Made by a program: the position numbers and the translations under genes
In this document: one piece after another, positions 31,696 to 42,185 of the stretch
Layout: every line of letters begins with the position of its first letter
Numbering within the stretch: position 1 is the stretch's first letter
The notes under the pieces: model-generated
Told to the model about the DNA's origin: nothing
What the model saw: the letters and a program-made list of their open reading frames with translations, nothing else
The model's database searches: none
Source of the DNA: Jannaschia helgolandensis
GTDB taxonomy: Bacteria > Pseudomonadota > Alphaproteobacteria > Rhodobacterales > Rhodobacteraceae
DNA: 64,000 nucleotides
Direction of reading: 5' to 3'
Assembly: GCF_900109285.1 (NCBI RefSeq)
Contig: NZ_FNZQ01000007.1
Coordinates: 115,084 to 179,083, forward strand

Positions 31696-33414
31696 ATGAA
31701 CAAGACCCTTACAACAACCTCGGTACTGGCCCTGGCGCTGTTCGCAGCACCCGCCTTTGCCGACATGGAAGCCGCGCAGGCCTTCCTCGATGCGGAGATC
31801 GGCGATCTGTCGACACTGACCCGCGAAGAGCAGGAAGCCGAGATGCAATGGTTCATCGACGCGGCCGAGCCCTATCAGGGCATGGAGATCAACGTCGTCT
31901 CGGAAACCATCACCACGCACGAGTACGAGTCGCAGGTGCTGGCCAAGGCCTTCGAGGAAATCACCGGCATCAAGGTGAACCACGACCTGATCGGCGAAGG
32001 CGATGTCGTTGAGAAGCTGCAGACGCAAATGCAGTCGGGCGAGAACATCTATGACGCCTACGTCAACGACAGCGATCTGATCGGCACCCACTGGCGCTAT
32101 CAACAGGTTCGCAATCTGACCGACTGGATGGCAGGCGAAGGCGCCGATGTGACGTCGCCGACGCTGGACGTCGACGATTTCATCGGCACCAGTTTCACAA
32201 CCGGACCCGACGGCAAGCTCTATCAGCTTCCGACGCAGCAGTTCGCGAACCTTTACTGGTTCCGGTACGACTGGTTCAACGACGAACAGAACAAGACCGA
32301 CTTCCAGGAGAAGTATGGCTATGAGCTGGGCGTTCCGGTGAACTGGTCCGCTTATGAGGACATCGCCGAATTCTTCACCGGTCGTGATCTCAGCCGTCTG
32401 GGCGTCGAAGGCGACGTCTTCGGCAACATGGACTATGGCAAGAAAGACCCGTCGCTTGGCTGGCGCTATACCGACGCATGGATGTCCATGGCCGGTGCCG
32501 GAGACGTCGGCGAACCCAACGGCCTTCCGGTCGACGAATGGGGTATTCGCGTCAACGAGAACAACCAGCCGACCGGCTCTTGCGTGGCGCGCGGTGGCGA
32601 CACCAACGGCCCGGCTGCGGTCTACGCCGTGACCAAGGCGATCGAGTGGCTGAACAAGTACTCGCCGCCGACCGCCATGGGAATGACCTTCGGCGAGGCC
32701 GGGCCGATTCCGGCGCAGGGCAACATCGCCCAGCAGATGTTCTGGTACACCGCCTTTACCGCCGACACGGTAAAGCCCGGCCTGCCCGTGATGAACGAGG
32801 ACGGCACGCCCAAGTGGCGCATGGCCCCCTCGCCGCACGGTGTTTACTGGCAGGAAGGACAGAAGATCGGCTATCAGGACGCCGGATCGTGGACGCTGAT
32901 GAAATCCACTCCGGTGGATCGGGCGCAAGCCGCTTGGCTCTATGCTCAGTTCGTGACCTCCAAGACGGTGGATGTGAAGAAGTCCCATGTGGGCCTGACC
33001 TTCATCCGCGAGTCGACGATTCAGGACGAATCCTTCACCGAGCGGGCCGACAAGCTGGGCGGTCTGGTCGAATTCTACCGCTCGCCCGCGCGCGTGCAGT
33101 GGTCGCCGACCGGAACCAATGTGCCTGACTATCCCAAGCTGGCGCAGCTGTGGTGGCAGAACATCGGCGACGCAATGTCCGGTGCGAAGACCCCACAGGA
33201 AGCACTCGACAGCCTTTGCGCCGATCAGGAAAGCGTGCTGGAGCGTCTGGAGCGTGCCGGGATCCAGGGAGACCTGGGTCCGGTCCTGAACGAAGAGCGG
33301 GATGCGGAGTATTGGTTCGCCCAGCCCGGCGCACCGCAGCCGAAGCTGGAGAACGAGGATGAAGAGCCCATCACCGTCAGCTACGACGAGCTGATCCAGT
33401 CGTGGAACCAGTGA
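31696..33414 (+). CDS. glpV: Periplasmic glycerol-binding protein GlpV
   Basis: The 572-aa solute-binding protein has a clear Sec signal peptide (TTTSVLALALFAAPAFA, cleaved before DMEAA) and an extracellular-solute-binding family fold. Its position at the end of glpDSTPQUV identifies it as the glycerol-capturing component. A good ribosome site (GGGAGG) precedes the ATG. An 8-bp unit TGATCCAC is repeated 2.6 times across and just after the stop, before a strong terminator. Confidence 0.92.
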   Translation: MNKTLTTTSVLALALFAAPAFADMEAAQAFLDAEIGDLSTLTREEQEAEMQWFIDAAEPYQGMEINVVSETITTHEYESQVLAKAFEEITGIKVNHDLIGEGDVVEKLQTQMQSGENIYDAYVNDSDLIGTHWRYQQVRNLTDWMAGEGADVTSPTLDVDDFIGTSFTTGPDGKLYQLPTQQFANLYWFRYDWFNDEQNKTDFQEKYGYELGVPVNWSAYEDIAEFFTGRDLSRLGVEGDVFGNMDYGKKDPSLGWRYTDAWMSMAGAGDVGEPNGLPVDEWGIRVNENNQPTGSCVARGGDTNGPAAVYAVTKAIEWLNKYSPPTAMGMTFGEAGPIPAQGNIAQQMFWYTAFTADTVKPGLPVMNEDGTPKWRMAPSPHGVYWQEGQKIGYQDAGSWTLMKSTPVDRAQAAWLYAQFVTSKTVDVKKSHVGLTFIRESTIQDESFTERADKLGGLVEFYRSPARVQWSPTGTNVPDYPKLAQLWWQNIGDAMSGAKTPQEALDSLCADQESVLERLERAGIQGDLGPVLNEERDAEYWFAQPGAPQPKLENEDEEPITVSYDELIQSWNQ

Positions 33415-33442
33415 TCCACTGATCCACTGATCCGATGACACG

Positions 33443-33477
33443 GGCCGGGGCGTATTTTGCGCCCCGGCCTTTTTTTT
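33443..33477 (+). terminator. Rho-independent terminator of the glp operon
   Basis: A perfect 10-bp GC stem (GGCCGGGGCG / CGCCCCGGCC) with a short T-rich loop is followed by eight Ts. It closes the glpD-glpV transcript. Confidence 0.93.
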
Positions 33478-33507
33478 GTAATGGATGTCCGGCGGTCAGC
33501 GCGCCCG

Positions 33508-34332
33508 TCAGCCCATCGCGCGGAGCTTTGCCGCCACGGTCTTCAGGTCGGGATCGGATGCCTTGGGGATAACGCGATAAGCGGCGTTGACGAAGCAATA
33601 GAAGGCAAACCCGATCAGAGCGATACAGATCGCAATCACCAGAAAATTACCGAATGACTGATTTTCAAGGAAATCGAATGCCCGTTCGACGCCGCCGGTT
33701 TCGCCGGCCTGTCCCGTCCAGGCGGCGAACACCAGGAATGCACCGATGATCACGATCAGCACACCCTGCGCGATAACGCCTGTCCGGATGGCCCAGTCCC
33801 AATTTTCGGTGAACGGATTTGCGGCCAGATGTTTCCGGTGGCTTGCCTTGACGCCTTTGCGGATTTCATAGACGCCTGCGCCAAAGGTCAGAAGGCCGCC
33901 AAGGCCGACGATCAGCCATCCACCCGGCCAGCCCAGGACTGCCGAGACGAAGCCCGGAATGCCGCCGCCGCTTCCCTCGATGCCGAGTGCAGCAAAGGCC
34001 GCCAATCCGGCCAGCGCTCCGTGAACCAACCCGGTCGTGGCCATTCCGATGCGCGACACGATGCCCTTGGCGTCAGTCCCGTAATCCTCCAGATCGTTCC
34101 ATGCATCCACCAGCCGCCACATCATGTAGGCCGCCAAACCGAGCGCGATAAGCCAGAGCGTCAGAACCCCCCAGATCGAACCCGACAGCGCCTCCATGGT
34201 GGAACTGGTGCCCTTCGCGTCGCCGCCGCGCCAAATCGCGAAAAGCGAAAGGCCCGCAACCGCCAGATAAGTGATGCCGCGTCCAGCATAGCCCGTGCGC
34301 ATGATCGGAATCGTCCAGCTTGAATCGGACAT
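33508..34332 (-). CDS. DUF1206 family integral membrane protein
   Basis: The 274-aa protein has about six hydrophobic helices arranged as three repeats, each beginning with an R-x-GY/AxGxxY-type segment (IMRTGYAGRGITYLAVAGL, ATTGLVHGALAGLAAF, and TGVIAQGVLIVIIGAFLVFA). This is the DUF1206 pattern; the function is unknown. ATG at 34332 follows a perfect AGGAGG. It is convergent with the glp operon and separated by its terminator. Confidence 0.87.
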   Translation of the reverse strand: MSDSSWTIPIMRTGYAGRGITYLAVAGLSLFAIWRGGDAKGTSSTMEALSGSIWGVLTLWLIALGLAAYMMWRLVDAWNDLEDYGTDAKGIVSRIGMATTGLVHGALAGLAAFAALGIEGSGGGIPGFVSAVLGWPGGWLIVGLGGLLTFGAGVYEIRKGVKASHRKHLAANPFTENWDWAIRTGVIAQGVLIVIIGAFLVFAAWTGQAGETGGVERAFDFLENQSFGNFLVIAICIALIGFAFYCFVNAAYRVIPKASDPDLKTVAAKLRAMG

Positions 34333-34395
34333 TCGAGGGGCCTCCTGAGACGGGATTACGCGTAACAACGTCCGGCAACCCTATATCGGTTCCGA

Positions 34396-35238
34396 TCAGA
34401 TCGATGCGACCCGCCGCGCCTCGGCGCGAAAGGCCGATGGCGTCTGCCCGGTCTCACGCCCGAAGGCCCGCGTGAAATAGGCAGGACTGCTGAATCCCAG
34501 GTCGGCCGCAATCATTGCCGCGGGCGCGTCGGTGTCCGACAGGCGGCGGCGCGCTTCGTGCATCAGGCGCGCCTGCATATAGGCCGCCGCTGTCATTCCC
34601 GCGGTCTCGCGAAGGGTGCGGGTCAGATGGGTCGCGGTGACGCCCAGTTCCGCGCCGATATTCTCCAGTGTGACGCAGCTGCCCAGATGCGCCTCGACCG
34701 CGCGGGCAAAGCGCGCCGCAAGCTGTGCGGGGCGGGGCGTCGGCGGAGCCTCGACCTTCCGCGCCTCGCGTTCGACCAGCGCCGACAAGAGGATCACCCG
34801 ACCCAGTGCCGAACGCCCGGCGGGCGGATCTGCCAGGTCGCCGTGCCGTCCCAAGCGGTCGATCAGGCCGGACAACTCGCCCTGCACCGCGACATCCGAC
34901 AGTCGCAGATGACGCGGTGTGTCAGGAAGTGGAGCCTCGAACAGGGCGGGCATACGGATCAGCGTGCCTTCGGTCATCGTCCCCGGCACTAGCGCGAAAG
35001 GTGTCCCCGGCGGCAGGGCGATGGCGGTTGCCGGTCCGAACCCGCGGGTGCGTCCCAGAACGGTGATGCGACCCTGGCCTCGCTGAATCCAGATCAGAAC
35101 GGGCAGGGGTTCGACATGGGGCAGGGTGCGCCGCCAGCGGCCATGCCGCTTGAGCGCAGTGACCATTTCCAGCGTCAGACCTGTCAGACGCTCGGCCTCG
35201 GACAGATCCCGCGATTCGAAGAGGCGGATGCGCGACAT
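34396..35238 (-). CDS. AraC-family transcriptional regulator
   Basis: The 280-aa regulator has an N-terminal cupin-like ligand domain (PLPVLIWIQRGQGRITVLG, ALPPGTPFALVPG) and a C-terminal double HTH (LENIGAELGVTATHLTRTLRETAGMT and AAMIAADLGFSSPAYFTRAFGRETGQTPSAFR). The target is not evident; the neighbours (DUF1206 gene and miaA) are on the same strand but functionally unrelated. Confidence 0.9.
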   Translation of the reverse strand: MSRIRLFESRDLSEAERLTGLTLEMVTALKRHGRWRRTLPHVEPLPVLIWIQRGQGRITVLGRTRGFGPATAIALPPGTPFALVPGTMTEGTLIRMPALFEAPLPDTPRHLRLSDVAVQGELSGLIDRLGRHGDLADPPAGRSALGRVILLSALVEREARKVEAPPTPRPAQLAARFARAVEAHLGSCVTLENIGAELGVTATHLTRTLRETAGMTAAAYMQARLMHEARRRLSDTDAPAAMIAADLGFSSPAYFTRAFGRETGQTPSAFRAEARRVASI

Positions 35239-35290
35239 GAAACCTAGGGGACCACGGGCGGGACACGACTGTCAAAGAAACAAAATGTCG

Positions 35291-36172
35291 TCAGATGTCT
35301 TCTGCGTCCAGTAGCGTCCAGCCTGCCCGCCTTGCACGGAACCACGTGCGTTGTCGCTTGGCATAACGGCGGGTGGCAATGATTGCTTGTTCGCGGGCTG
35401 CCGCAAGGTCGATTTCGCCGCGCAGATACGAGATCAGCTCCGGCGCGCCAATGGCCTGCGCGGCATTCAGTCCGGGGTCCCAGTTCGGCAGAACCGCGCG
35501 CGCCTCATCCAGCGCGCCGTCGTCCAGCATCAGATCGAAACGGCGTTCGATCCGGGGCGTCAGCCAGTCCTTCGGCGCGTCGATCATCAGCGGCACTGCC
35601 TTCGCCAGCGGCACCAAAGGCGGCGGCGTATCGGCCTGCCAGTCGCGGATCGACCGGCCAGTGTGCCGCGCCACTTCCCAGGCTCGCATGACACGCATCG
35701 GATTAGACAGGTCCAGATCAACGCGCACGTCGTCCGACAACTCCGCAGCCAGTGCGGTCAGACCGATGTCGACCAACCGGGCCTGCGCCTCGGTCCGGAC
35801 GTCCGGGGGCGTAGGGGGAATGTCGGCCAGACCTTCAGTCAGGGCGCGAAAGTAAAGGCCGGTTCCGCCGACCACGATAGGACGCATCCCGCCGAGCAAT
35901 GGCGTGACGTCGCGCAGCCAGTCGCCCACGGAATAGGCACGCATCCATTCGATGTGACCATACAGAGCGTGCGGGGCCAGCGTCTCCTCCTCGGGAGAAG
36001 GACGGGCCGTCAGGCTGCGCCAGTCGGCAAAAACCTGAAGCGCATCGGCATTCACGATGCGCCCGCCGCCCCGCCGCGCGATCGCCAGCGCCAGCGAAGA
36101 CTTGCCAGATGCCGTCGGTCCAGCGATCAGGACCGGACGATCTTTGGGTATATCATCTATAAATTGCAGCAT
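35291..36172 (-). CDS. miaA: tRNA dimethylallyltransferase
   Basis: MiaA adds a dimethylallyl group to A37 of tRNAs reading UNN codons. The P-loop [11 protein letters not shown] is at residues 18-28, followed by NADALQVF (substrate aspartate), [12 protein letters not shown] and the C-terminal [12 protein letters not shown] that binds tRNA. At 293 aa it has the normal length. It diverges from pyrH; about 100 bp of spacer hold both promoters. Confidence 0.95.
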   Translation of the reverse strand: MLQFIDDIPKDRPVLIAGPTASGKSSLALAIARRGGGRIVNADALQVFADWRSLTARPSPEEETLAPHALYGHIEWMRAYSVGDWLRDVTPLLGGMRPIVVGGTGLYFRALTEGLADIPPTPPDVRTEAQARLVDIGLTALAAELSDDVRVDLDLSNPMRVMRAWEVARHTGRSIRDWQADTPPPLVPLAKAVPLMIDAPKDWLTPRIERRFDLMLDDGALDEARAVLPNWDPGLNAAQAIGAPELISYLRGEIDLAAAREQAIIATRRYAKRQRTWFRARRAGWTLLDAEDI

Positions 36173-36278
36173 CTTGTGGCGCGTTCTTCATGTCATTCTG
36201 GATGTTGTCGGTTGCGGTTGCCCGTTCCCGGTTAATCCGGCATACCCGTCACCGCAACGGCCACGAGGGGAGCCCAGG

Positions 36279-37019
36279 ATGCAGGACCAGGACACCGGGA
36301 CCGCAGGCGCAAAGCCCCTCAAGCGTGTAATGCTCAAGATTTCCGGCGAGGCGCTGATGGGGCCGCAAGGCTTCGGTCTGCATCCCCCGACCGTCGAACG
36401 CATCGCCCGCGAAGTGCAATCTGTCCATGAAATGGGCGTCGAGATCTGCATGGTGATCGGCGGCGGCAATATATTCCGCGGCCTTCAGGGCAGTGCCCAG
36501 GGGATGGAGCGGACGACAGCCGATTACATGGGCATGCTGGCCACAGTGATGAATGCGCTGGCAATGCAGGGCGCGATGGAAAGCCTTGGTATCCATACTC
36601 GGGTCATTTCGGCCATTCCGATGGATCAGGTCTGCGAACCGTATATTCGCCGCCGCGCTGTGCGGCATCTGGAGAAAAAGCGGGTCGTGATCTTTGCCGC
36701 CGGAACAGGCAATCCGTATTTCACGACCGACACGGCGGCAACGCTGCGCGCGTCCGAGATGTCCTGCGGCGCCATCTTCAAGGGCACCAAGGTCGATGGT
36801 GTCTATGACAAGGATCCCGAAAAACACCCCGATGCCGTGCGATACGAGACGATCACCTATGACGAAGTGTTGCAGAAGCACCTGAAGGTCATGGATGCGT
36901 CGGCCATCGCCCTGGCGCGTGAAAACGGCCTTCCGATCATCGTCTTTTCGCTGGACGAGCCGGGTGGTTTCCGGGGAATTCTCGCGGGGAAAGGCACCTA
37001 TACCCGTGTCGAGGGCTGA
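36279..37019 (+). CDS. pyrH: UMP kinase
   Basis: PyrH phosphorylates UMP to UDP. The 246-aa amino-acid-kinase fold shows [23 protein letters not shown], the acceptor region [14 protein letters not shown], and [13 protein letters not shown] at 36279 is preferred by the family N-terminus and the GAGGGGAG upstream. It heads a long envelope/translation gene run: frr is 137 bp downstream. Confidence 0.96.
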   Translation: MQDQDTGTAGAKPLKRVMLKISGEALMGPQGFGLHPPTVERIAREVQSVHEMGVEICMVIGGGNIFRGLQGSAQGMERTTADYMGMLATVMNALAMQGAMESLGIHTRVISAIPMDQVCEPYIRRRAVRHLEKKRVVIFAAGTGNPYFTTDTAATLRASEMSCGAIFKGTKVDGVYDKDPEKHPDAVRYETITYDEVLQKHLKVMDASAIALARENGLPIIVFSLDEPGGFRGILAGKGTYTRVEG

Positions 37020-37156
37020 GGTCGCCGACAGCCTTCCACAATTATCCATATCTAACCAAGCACAAGCGCGGCAGGACCGGCCCGCCCTGCATCTATACAA
37101 GAACTCTCGCGGGCCGTATGAAAGCGGGCGACGACGAACCTGACGGAGAATTGGGA

Positions 37157-37714
37157 ATGGCCGAAGAATTCGACCTCGACACTGCTGACATGACCCGTCG
37201 CATGGACGGCACGCTGGCCAACCTGCGCACCGAATTCGGTAGCCTGCGGACGGGCCGGGCCTCGGCTTCGATGCTGGAGCCGGTGATGGTCGATGCCTAC
37301 GGCAGCCCGACGCCGATCAACCAGGTCGGCACCGTCAACGTCCCCGAGCCGCGCATGGTCACCGTGAACGTCTGGGACAAGGGGCTTGTCAGCAAAGTGG
37401 AAAAAGCCATCCGAGAGAGTGGCTTGGGCATCAATCCGCAGCTCAACGGCACAATCATTATGCTGCCGATTCCTGAATTGAACGAAGAGCGCCGCAAAGA
37501 CTTGACCAAGGTCGCCGGCCAATATGCCGAAGGCGCGCGCGTCGCGATCCGAAACATCCGCCGTGACGGTATGGACAAGATCAAGAAGGCCGACGGGCTG
37601 GCCGAAGACGAAGCTAAAATGTGGGAGTCGGAAGTGCAGGATATGACCGACGCATACATCAAGAAGGTGGATCAGGCGCTGGACGACAAGCAAGCCGAGA
37701 TCATGCAGGTTTGA
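37157..37714 (+). CDS. frr: Ribosome recycling factor
   Basis: RRF splits post-termination ribosomes together with EF-G. The 185-aa length is exact for the family. It has the three-helix bundle ends ([20 protein letters not shown] and [20 protein letters not shown]) and the conserved [11 protein letters not shown] and [12 protein letters not shown] at 37157 has GGAG upstream; a 13-residue upstream extension is not supported. Confidence 0.97.
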   Translation: MAEEFDLDTADMTRRMDGTLANLRTEFGSLRTGRASASMLEPVMVDAYGSPTPINQVGTVNVPEPRMVTVNVWDKGLVSKVEKAIRESGLGINPQLNGTIIMLPIPELNEERRKDLTKVAGQYAEGARVAIRNIRRDGMDKIKKADGLAEDEAKMWESEVQDMTDAYIKKVDQALDDKQAEIMQV

Positions 37715-37919
37715 ATGCTGAACTGACCCACAGGGACAGCAAGCGATCCGATGGATCGTTTGAGCACATATAGAGCGGAGCCCCGGATGATGCAGACAGA
37801 CCGCGAGCCTGCGCATGACCCGTTGGCCTGGATGCCTTGCGGACATTGGCGAGACTTTGGGTCGCGGGAGCGGTCCGGTATTGCCAGTCCCGGCTGACGC
37901 CGGAACGAAGGATCAGACG

Positions 37920-38648
37920 ATGAGTAAGGGCGTTTCCGCTTCCAGACCCGGTCCCCGGCACGTTGCCTTCATCATGGATGGTAATGGTCGCTGGGCGGAA
38001 CAGCGGGGTCGGCCGCGTCTTCTGGGCCACCGGGCGGGCGCGCGCCGGGTTCGGGAAATCGTCGAGTCCTGTCCCGAACTGGGGGTTGAGTACGTCACGA
38101 TCTTCGCTTTCTCGACCGAAAACTGGAAGCGGACTCAGGCCGAGGTGTCGGGCCTGATGACGTTGTTCCGTCGGTATATAGAAAGTGAAGCGCAGACCCT
38201 GTTGAAGCAAGGCACGCGGGTGCGGTTCATCGGCGACCGCCTGCGTCTGGACAAGAAGCTGCGCGGTCTGATGGACATGATCGAAGCGCTGACCGCGCAT
38301 AACGTTCGCTGTCACCTGACCATTGCGTTGAACTACGGTGGCCGGGACGAGGTGGCGCGCGCCACAAAGCGTCTGGCCCGTGACGTAGCCGATGGTAAAC
38401 TGGACCCGGACGCAATCACCGACGAAACGCTGCCGCGCTATCTGGATACCCATGTCCTGCCCGACCCAGACCTGGTGATCCGCACCAGTGGCGAGGCGCG
38501 GATCTCGAATTTCCTGCTGTGGCAATCGGCTTATGCCGAGTACGAATTCGTCGATACGCTCTGGCCCGACTTCACCCGCGCGAAGTTCGAAGAGGTTCTG
38601 GACCGCTATGGCAGCCGAGATCGCCGCTTTGGAGGTGTCAAGGCATGA
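37920..38648 (+). CDS. uppS: Undecaprenyl (polyprenyl) diphosphate synthase
   Basis: This cis-prenyltransferase makes the C55 carrier for peptidoglycan and LPS precursors. The 242-aa protein shows the catalytic aspartate in HVAFIMDGNGRWA, FAFSTENWKR, and the C-terminal LVIRTSGEARISNFLLWQ. The ATG has GAAGGA upstream. The stop overlaps the cdsA start (ATGA). Confidence 0.96.
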   Translation: MSKGVSASRPGPRHVAFIMDGNGRWAEQRGRPRLLGHRAGARRVREIVESCPELGVEYVTIFAFSTENWKRTQAEVSGLMTLFRRYIESEAQTLLKQGTRVRFIGDRLRLDKKLRGLMDMIEALTAHNVRCHLTIALNYGGRDEVARATKRLARDVADGKLDPDAITDETLPRYLDTHVLPDPDLVIRTSGEARISNFLLWQSAYAEYEFVDTLWPDFTRAKFEEVLDRYGSRDRRFGGVKA

Positions 38649-39508
38649 CCGATCCTTCCGACCTCCCCGAAGACGAACCGCCGTTGTTCGATTTCACCCT
38701 CGACCCGCCGATCGAACCACAGGTGGCGGGACGGTTTCAGGATCTAGCGCCGCGCATGGGAACCGCGCTCTTTCTGCTGGTGATCGGCGGTGTTGCGATC
38801 TGGGGGGGCGGTTTTTGGTTCGTGACGGTGATATCCATCTGCGTCGCGGTAATGCTGTGGGAGTTGGCGACGATGCTACGCTGCGGGCGGAAACGCGCGC
38901 GGCTGATGGCGGTCGTGGGCGGCGTCGCGCTGTTCGTGGCCAACATCATGCCGGTCGGGTTCGGCCTGCCGCTTCTGATGCTGGTGCCGATGACGGCGAT
39001 TGCGTTCATCCGCAACGACCGCCGGATCATGGTCGGGTTTTCCGCCGCCATCGTGCTGGCCGGTCTGGCGCTGACGCAGCATCTGGCGCAGTTCGGTCTG
39101 ATCTGGATGATCTGGCTGATCGCCGTCGTCGTGATGTCCGATGTGGCGGGGTATTTCGCGGGCCGGATGCTGGGCGGGCCGAAGTTCTGGCCGCGCGTCA
39201 GCCCCAAGAAAACCTGGTCCGGCACCATCGCGGGCTGGATCGGCGCGGGACTGGTCGGCTGGGTCTGGGTCGTCTGGCAGAATGCGGGGTGGGAAACGAT
39301 CGGCATTTCCATAGCTCTCGCCATGATGGCGCAGATGGGCGATATCGCGGAATCGGCGGTCAAGCGGAAGGCCAGCGTCAAGGACAGCTCCAATCTGCTG
39401 CCGGGCCATGGCGGGCTGTTCGATCGGTTCGATGCGATGCTGGGCGCAGCATTGATGCTACTGGTGATTGAATCGCTGATGGAATTTCCGCCGGTTCCGG
39501 GGGTCTAG
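38645..39508 (+). CDS. cdsA: Phosphatidate cytidylyltransferase
   Basis: CdsA makes CDP-diacylglycerol from phosphatidic acid and CTP at the inner membrane. The 287-aa protein has a soluble N-terminus and then multiple transmembrane helices (TALFLLVIGGVAIW, VALFVANIMPVGFG). The CTP-transferase signature appears near the end: FGRMLG-type YFAGRMLGGPKFWPRVSPKK and VKRKASVKDSSNLLPGHGG with its aspartate. It overlaps uppS by 4 bp and abuts dxr. Confidence 0.95.
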   Translation: MTDPSDLPEDEPPLFDFTLDPPIEPQVAGRFQDLAPRMGTALFLLVIGGVAIWGGGFWFVTVISICVAVMLWELATMLRCGRKRARLMAVVGGVALFVANIMPVGFGLPLLMLVPMTAIAFIRNDRRIMVGFSAAIVLAGLALTQHLAQFGLIWMIWLIAVVVMSDVAGYFAGRMLGGPKFWPRVSPKKTWSGTIAGWIGAGLVGWVWVVWQNAGWETIGISIALAMMAQMGDIAESAVKRKASVKDSSNLLPGHGGLFDRFDAMLGAALMLLVIESLMEFPPVPGV

Positions 39509-40678
39509 ATGAAGCGCGTCTCCATCTTCGGCGCGACCGGTTCGGTCGGTCAAAGCACTCTCGACCTGATTGGACGTGGTGATTACGATGTCGTGGCATT
39601 GACCGGCGGACACAACGTCGCCTTGTTGGCCGCCGACGCGATCCGCCTGCGGGCGGATGTTGCTGTCACAGCTTTTGACGATCAACTCTTCTCACTGCGC
39701 GAGGCCTTGGCCGGCACCGGTATCGAAGCCGCCGCCGGGACTGCCGCGCTGGAGGAAGCGGCGGACCGCCCTGCCGATTGGATCATGTCGGCCATCGTCG
39801 GGGTGGCCGGTCTGGCCCCCGGACTGCGCGCCCTGCGACATGGCACGACGGTCGCGCTGGCCAACAAGGAAAGCCTGGTCTGTGCCGGGCCGATTCTGAT
39901 GGCCGAGGCGACGCGGCACGGCACGACAATTTTGCCGGTCGACAGTGAGCATTCCGCCGTGTTTCAGGCACTTGCGGGCGAAGACATCGCAGCGGTCGAG
40001 AAAGTTGTCATCACCGCATCGGGCGGCGGCTTGCGCGATATGCCACTGGACAAATTGGCCGAGGCGACACCGGATCAGGCCGGTACGCACCCGAACTGGG
40101 ACATGGGCCAGCGGATCACCATCGATTCCGCATCGATGTTCAACAAGGCGATGGAATTGATCGAGACGAAGGAATTCTTCGGGTTAAACCGTTCGCAGAT
40201 CGAAACCATCATTCACCCGCAAAGTCTGATCCATGCGTTGGTGCAGTTCGTCGACGGAGCAATGATGGCACATCTTGGCGCGCCGGACATGCGACATGCC
40301 ATCGGTTATGCGCTCAATTGGCCCGACCGCGCGGCGCTGCCGGTGGCGCGGCTGAACCTTGCGGATATTGCCCGCCTCGATTTTCACGCGCCCGACGCGG
40401 CGCGTTATCCGGCGCTGGCGTTGGCCGATTTCGTGATGGCAAGGGGCGGACTCGCAGGGGCCGCGTTCAACGCCGCAAAAGAACATGTATTGGACCTTTT
40501 CATCGACCGCCGCATCCGGTTTACCGACATGGCACCGCTGGTCGAACGGACACTTGATCGGCTGGACGGGCAGGGAAGCCTTGAAGCTGCCATGCTTTCA
40601 CTCGATATGGTGCAGGACACCGATCGAATGACGCGAGCCATCGTGCAGGAGCTTGCGCAGACCCTCCGCGCCGCCTGA
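39509..40678 (+). CDS. dxr: 1-deoxy-D-xylulose 5-phosphate reductoisomerase
   Basis: DXR makes 2-C-methylerythritol 4-phosphate, the first committed isoprenoid step of the MEP pathway. The NADPH fold is GATGSVGQSTLDL at the N-terminus. ANKESLVCAG and the metal/substrate loop DSEHSAVFQAL are also present, as are ASGGGLRDMP and MGQRITIDSASMFNKAMELI. The 389-aa length is typical. It begins one base after the cdsA stop. Confidence 0.97.
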   Translation: MKRVSIFGATGSVGQSTLDLIGRGDYDVVALTGGHNVALLAADAIRLRADVAVTAFDDQLFSLREALAGTGIEAAAGTAALEEAADRPADWIMSAIVGVAGLAPGLRALRHGTTVALANKESLVCAGPILMAEATRHGTTILPVDSEHSAVFQALAGEDIAAVEKVVITASGGGLRDMPLDKLAEATPDQAGTHPNWDMGQRITIDSASMFNKAMELIETKEFFGLNRSQIETIIHPQSLIHALVQFVDGAMMAHLGAPDMRHAIGYALNWPDRAALPVARLNLADIARLDFHAPDAARYPALALADFVMARGGLAGAAFNAAKEHVLDLFIDRRIRFTDMAPLVERTLDRLDGQGSLEAAMLSLDMVQDTDRMTRAIVQELAQTLRAA

Positions 40679-40694
40679 GCAGGAAAGACCTTAC

Positions 40695-42029
40695 ATGTTT
40701 GCAGACATCATCCCGCAGTTCGGCGGCCTGATCTGGACGATCCTCGCGTTTGTGCTGGCCTTGTCCATCATCGTCGCTATCCATGAATACGGTCATTACA
40801 TTGTCGGACGCTGGTGCGGGATCAAGGCGGATGTCTTTTCCATCGGCTTCGGCCCGATCCTGTTTTCGCGGATGGACCGGCACGGCACGCGCTGGCAGAT
40901 GGCGGCGCTGCCGCTGGGCGGATACGTCAAGTTTCGTGGCGACGGCAATGCCGCTTCGGTCGGCGATGACGGCACGTTGGAGGAAATGACGCCCGAGGAA
41001 CGCGCCCAGACCATGACCGGCGCATCGCTTTGGCGCCGCGCGGCGACTGTCGCGGCGGGTCCTGTATTCAATTTCATCCTGTCGATCCTGCTATTCGCAG
41101 GGATGGTCATGTTCTTGGGGCGTCCGACCGAAATGCCCACTGTCGGCCAGACTGTTTTGCTTCCGTCCGAGATGATCCAACTGGAACCGGGCGATCAGAT
41201 CCTGTCGATTGCTGGCAATCCGATCGAAACATTCGCAGATCTGAACAATGTGGTGCGCGATCTGCCGTCGGTCCAGTTGCTGCCCTATGAAGTGCTCCGC
41301 GACGGATCCGTGATTGAGGTCGAGGCGACGCCACCGATGCCCGCGCGCGCCGATACGGTGCAGCCGCGATCTGCCGCCTGGGATATCGGGATGCGTCCTG
41401 GCGATGTCATCCTGACGGCTGAAGGTAACCCGCTTTACTCGTTCTCGGACCTGCAAGCGGTCGTCAAGGCGGCGGACGGGGGGACAGTCACGCTGACGGC
41501 CTGGCGCGACGGCGAAATCCTCGACTTCATTCTGCAACCGCGGATGCGCGATGTGCCGCTGCCCGATGGCGGGTTCGAGCGGCGCGCCCTGATCGGCATC
41601 ACCAGCTCTCTCGCGTTCGAGCCTGCGACCGTCCGGTCCGGCCCGATCGAGGCGATCAGTTTCGGCGGTCAGCAGGTCTGGTCGATCCTGGGTCGGTCGC
41701 TATCGTCGCTGGGCTACATCATCACCGGCAAGATCAGCACCTGCAACCTGTCGGGGCCGATCGGAATTGCCCAGACCAGTGCGGTCGCTGCCAGCCACGG
41801 CGCCGCGACCTTCATCGGTTTCATTGCGCTGTTGTCGGCAGCAGTGGGAATGCTGAACCTGTTCCCGATACCGGTGCTGGACGGCGGACATCTGGTGTTC
41901 CACGCTTATGAGGCGGTGCGCGGCAAGCCGCCGTCGGACAATGCGGTGCGGATCTTGATGATGATCGGAATCGCACTGATGGGGGCACTTATGGTGTTCG
42001 CATTGTTTAACGATCTGACCTGCGCATGA
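40695..42029 (+). CDS. rseP: RIP zinc metalloprotease RseP (site-2 protease)
   Basis: This intramembrane protease releases envelope-stress sigma factors. The 444-aa protein has the zinc motif HEYGH in the first helix (IIVAIHEYGHYIVGRWCG), two PDZ domains in the middle and the distal LDGGH motif (FPIPVLDGGHL) in the third transmembrane region. ATG at 40695 places the first helix normally. The gene order dxr-rseP-bamA is classical. Confidence 0.95.
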   Translation: MFADIIPQFGGLIWTILAFVLALSIIVAIHEYGHYIVGRWCGIKADVFSIGFGPILFSRMDRHGTRWQMAALPLGGYVKFRGDGNAASVGDDGTLEEMTPEERAQTMTGASLWRRAATVAAGPVFNFILSILLFAGMVMFLGRPTEMPTVGQTVLLPSEMIQLEPGDQILSIAGNPIETFADLNNVVRDLPSVQLLPYEVLRDGSVIEVEATPPMPARADTVQPRSAAWDIGMRPGDVILTAEGNPLYSFSDLQAVVKAADGGTVTLTAWRDGEILDFILQPRMRDVPLPDGGFERRALIGITSSLAFEPATVRSGPIEAISFGGQQVWSILGRSLSSLGYIITGKISTCNLSGPIGIAQTSAVAASHGAATFIGFIALLSAAVGMLNLFPIPVLDGGHLVFHAYEAVRGKPPSDNAVRILMMIGIALMGALMVFALFNDLTCA

Positions 42030-42185
42030 TGGGCGGATAGCGGCGCGGGTGCGGGCAATCCTTCGCCCCGCCATCTGCTTGTTTACGGTTCAGCAACCGA
42101 AACGGTCCGAAATCGCCCGATGGTCGCCCCAATCCCGCCCCATTCCGGCGGCATCAAGAGGGACATGTTTTTAAAGGGTTGTCCC

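Noticed and set aside
31312..33441. 709-codon minus-strand open frame over glpU/glpV
   Set aside because: Antisense to the binding protein; His/Arg/Gly-rich with no recognisable domain.
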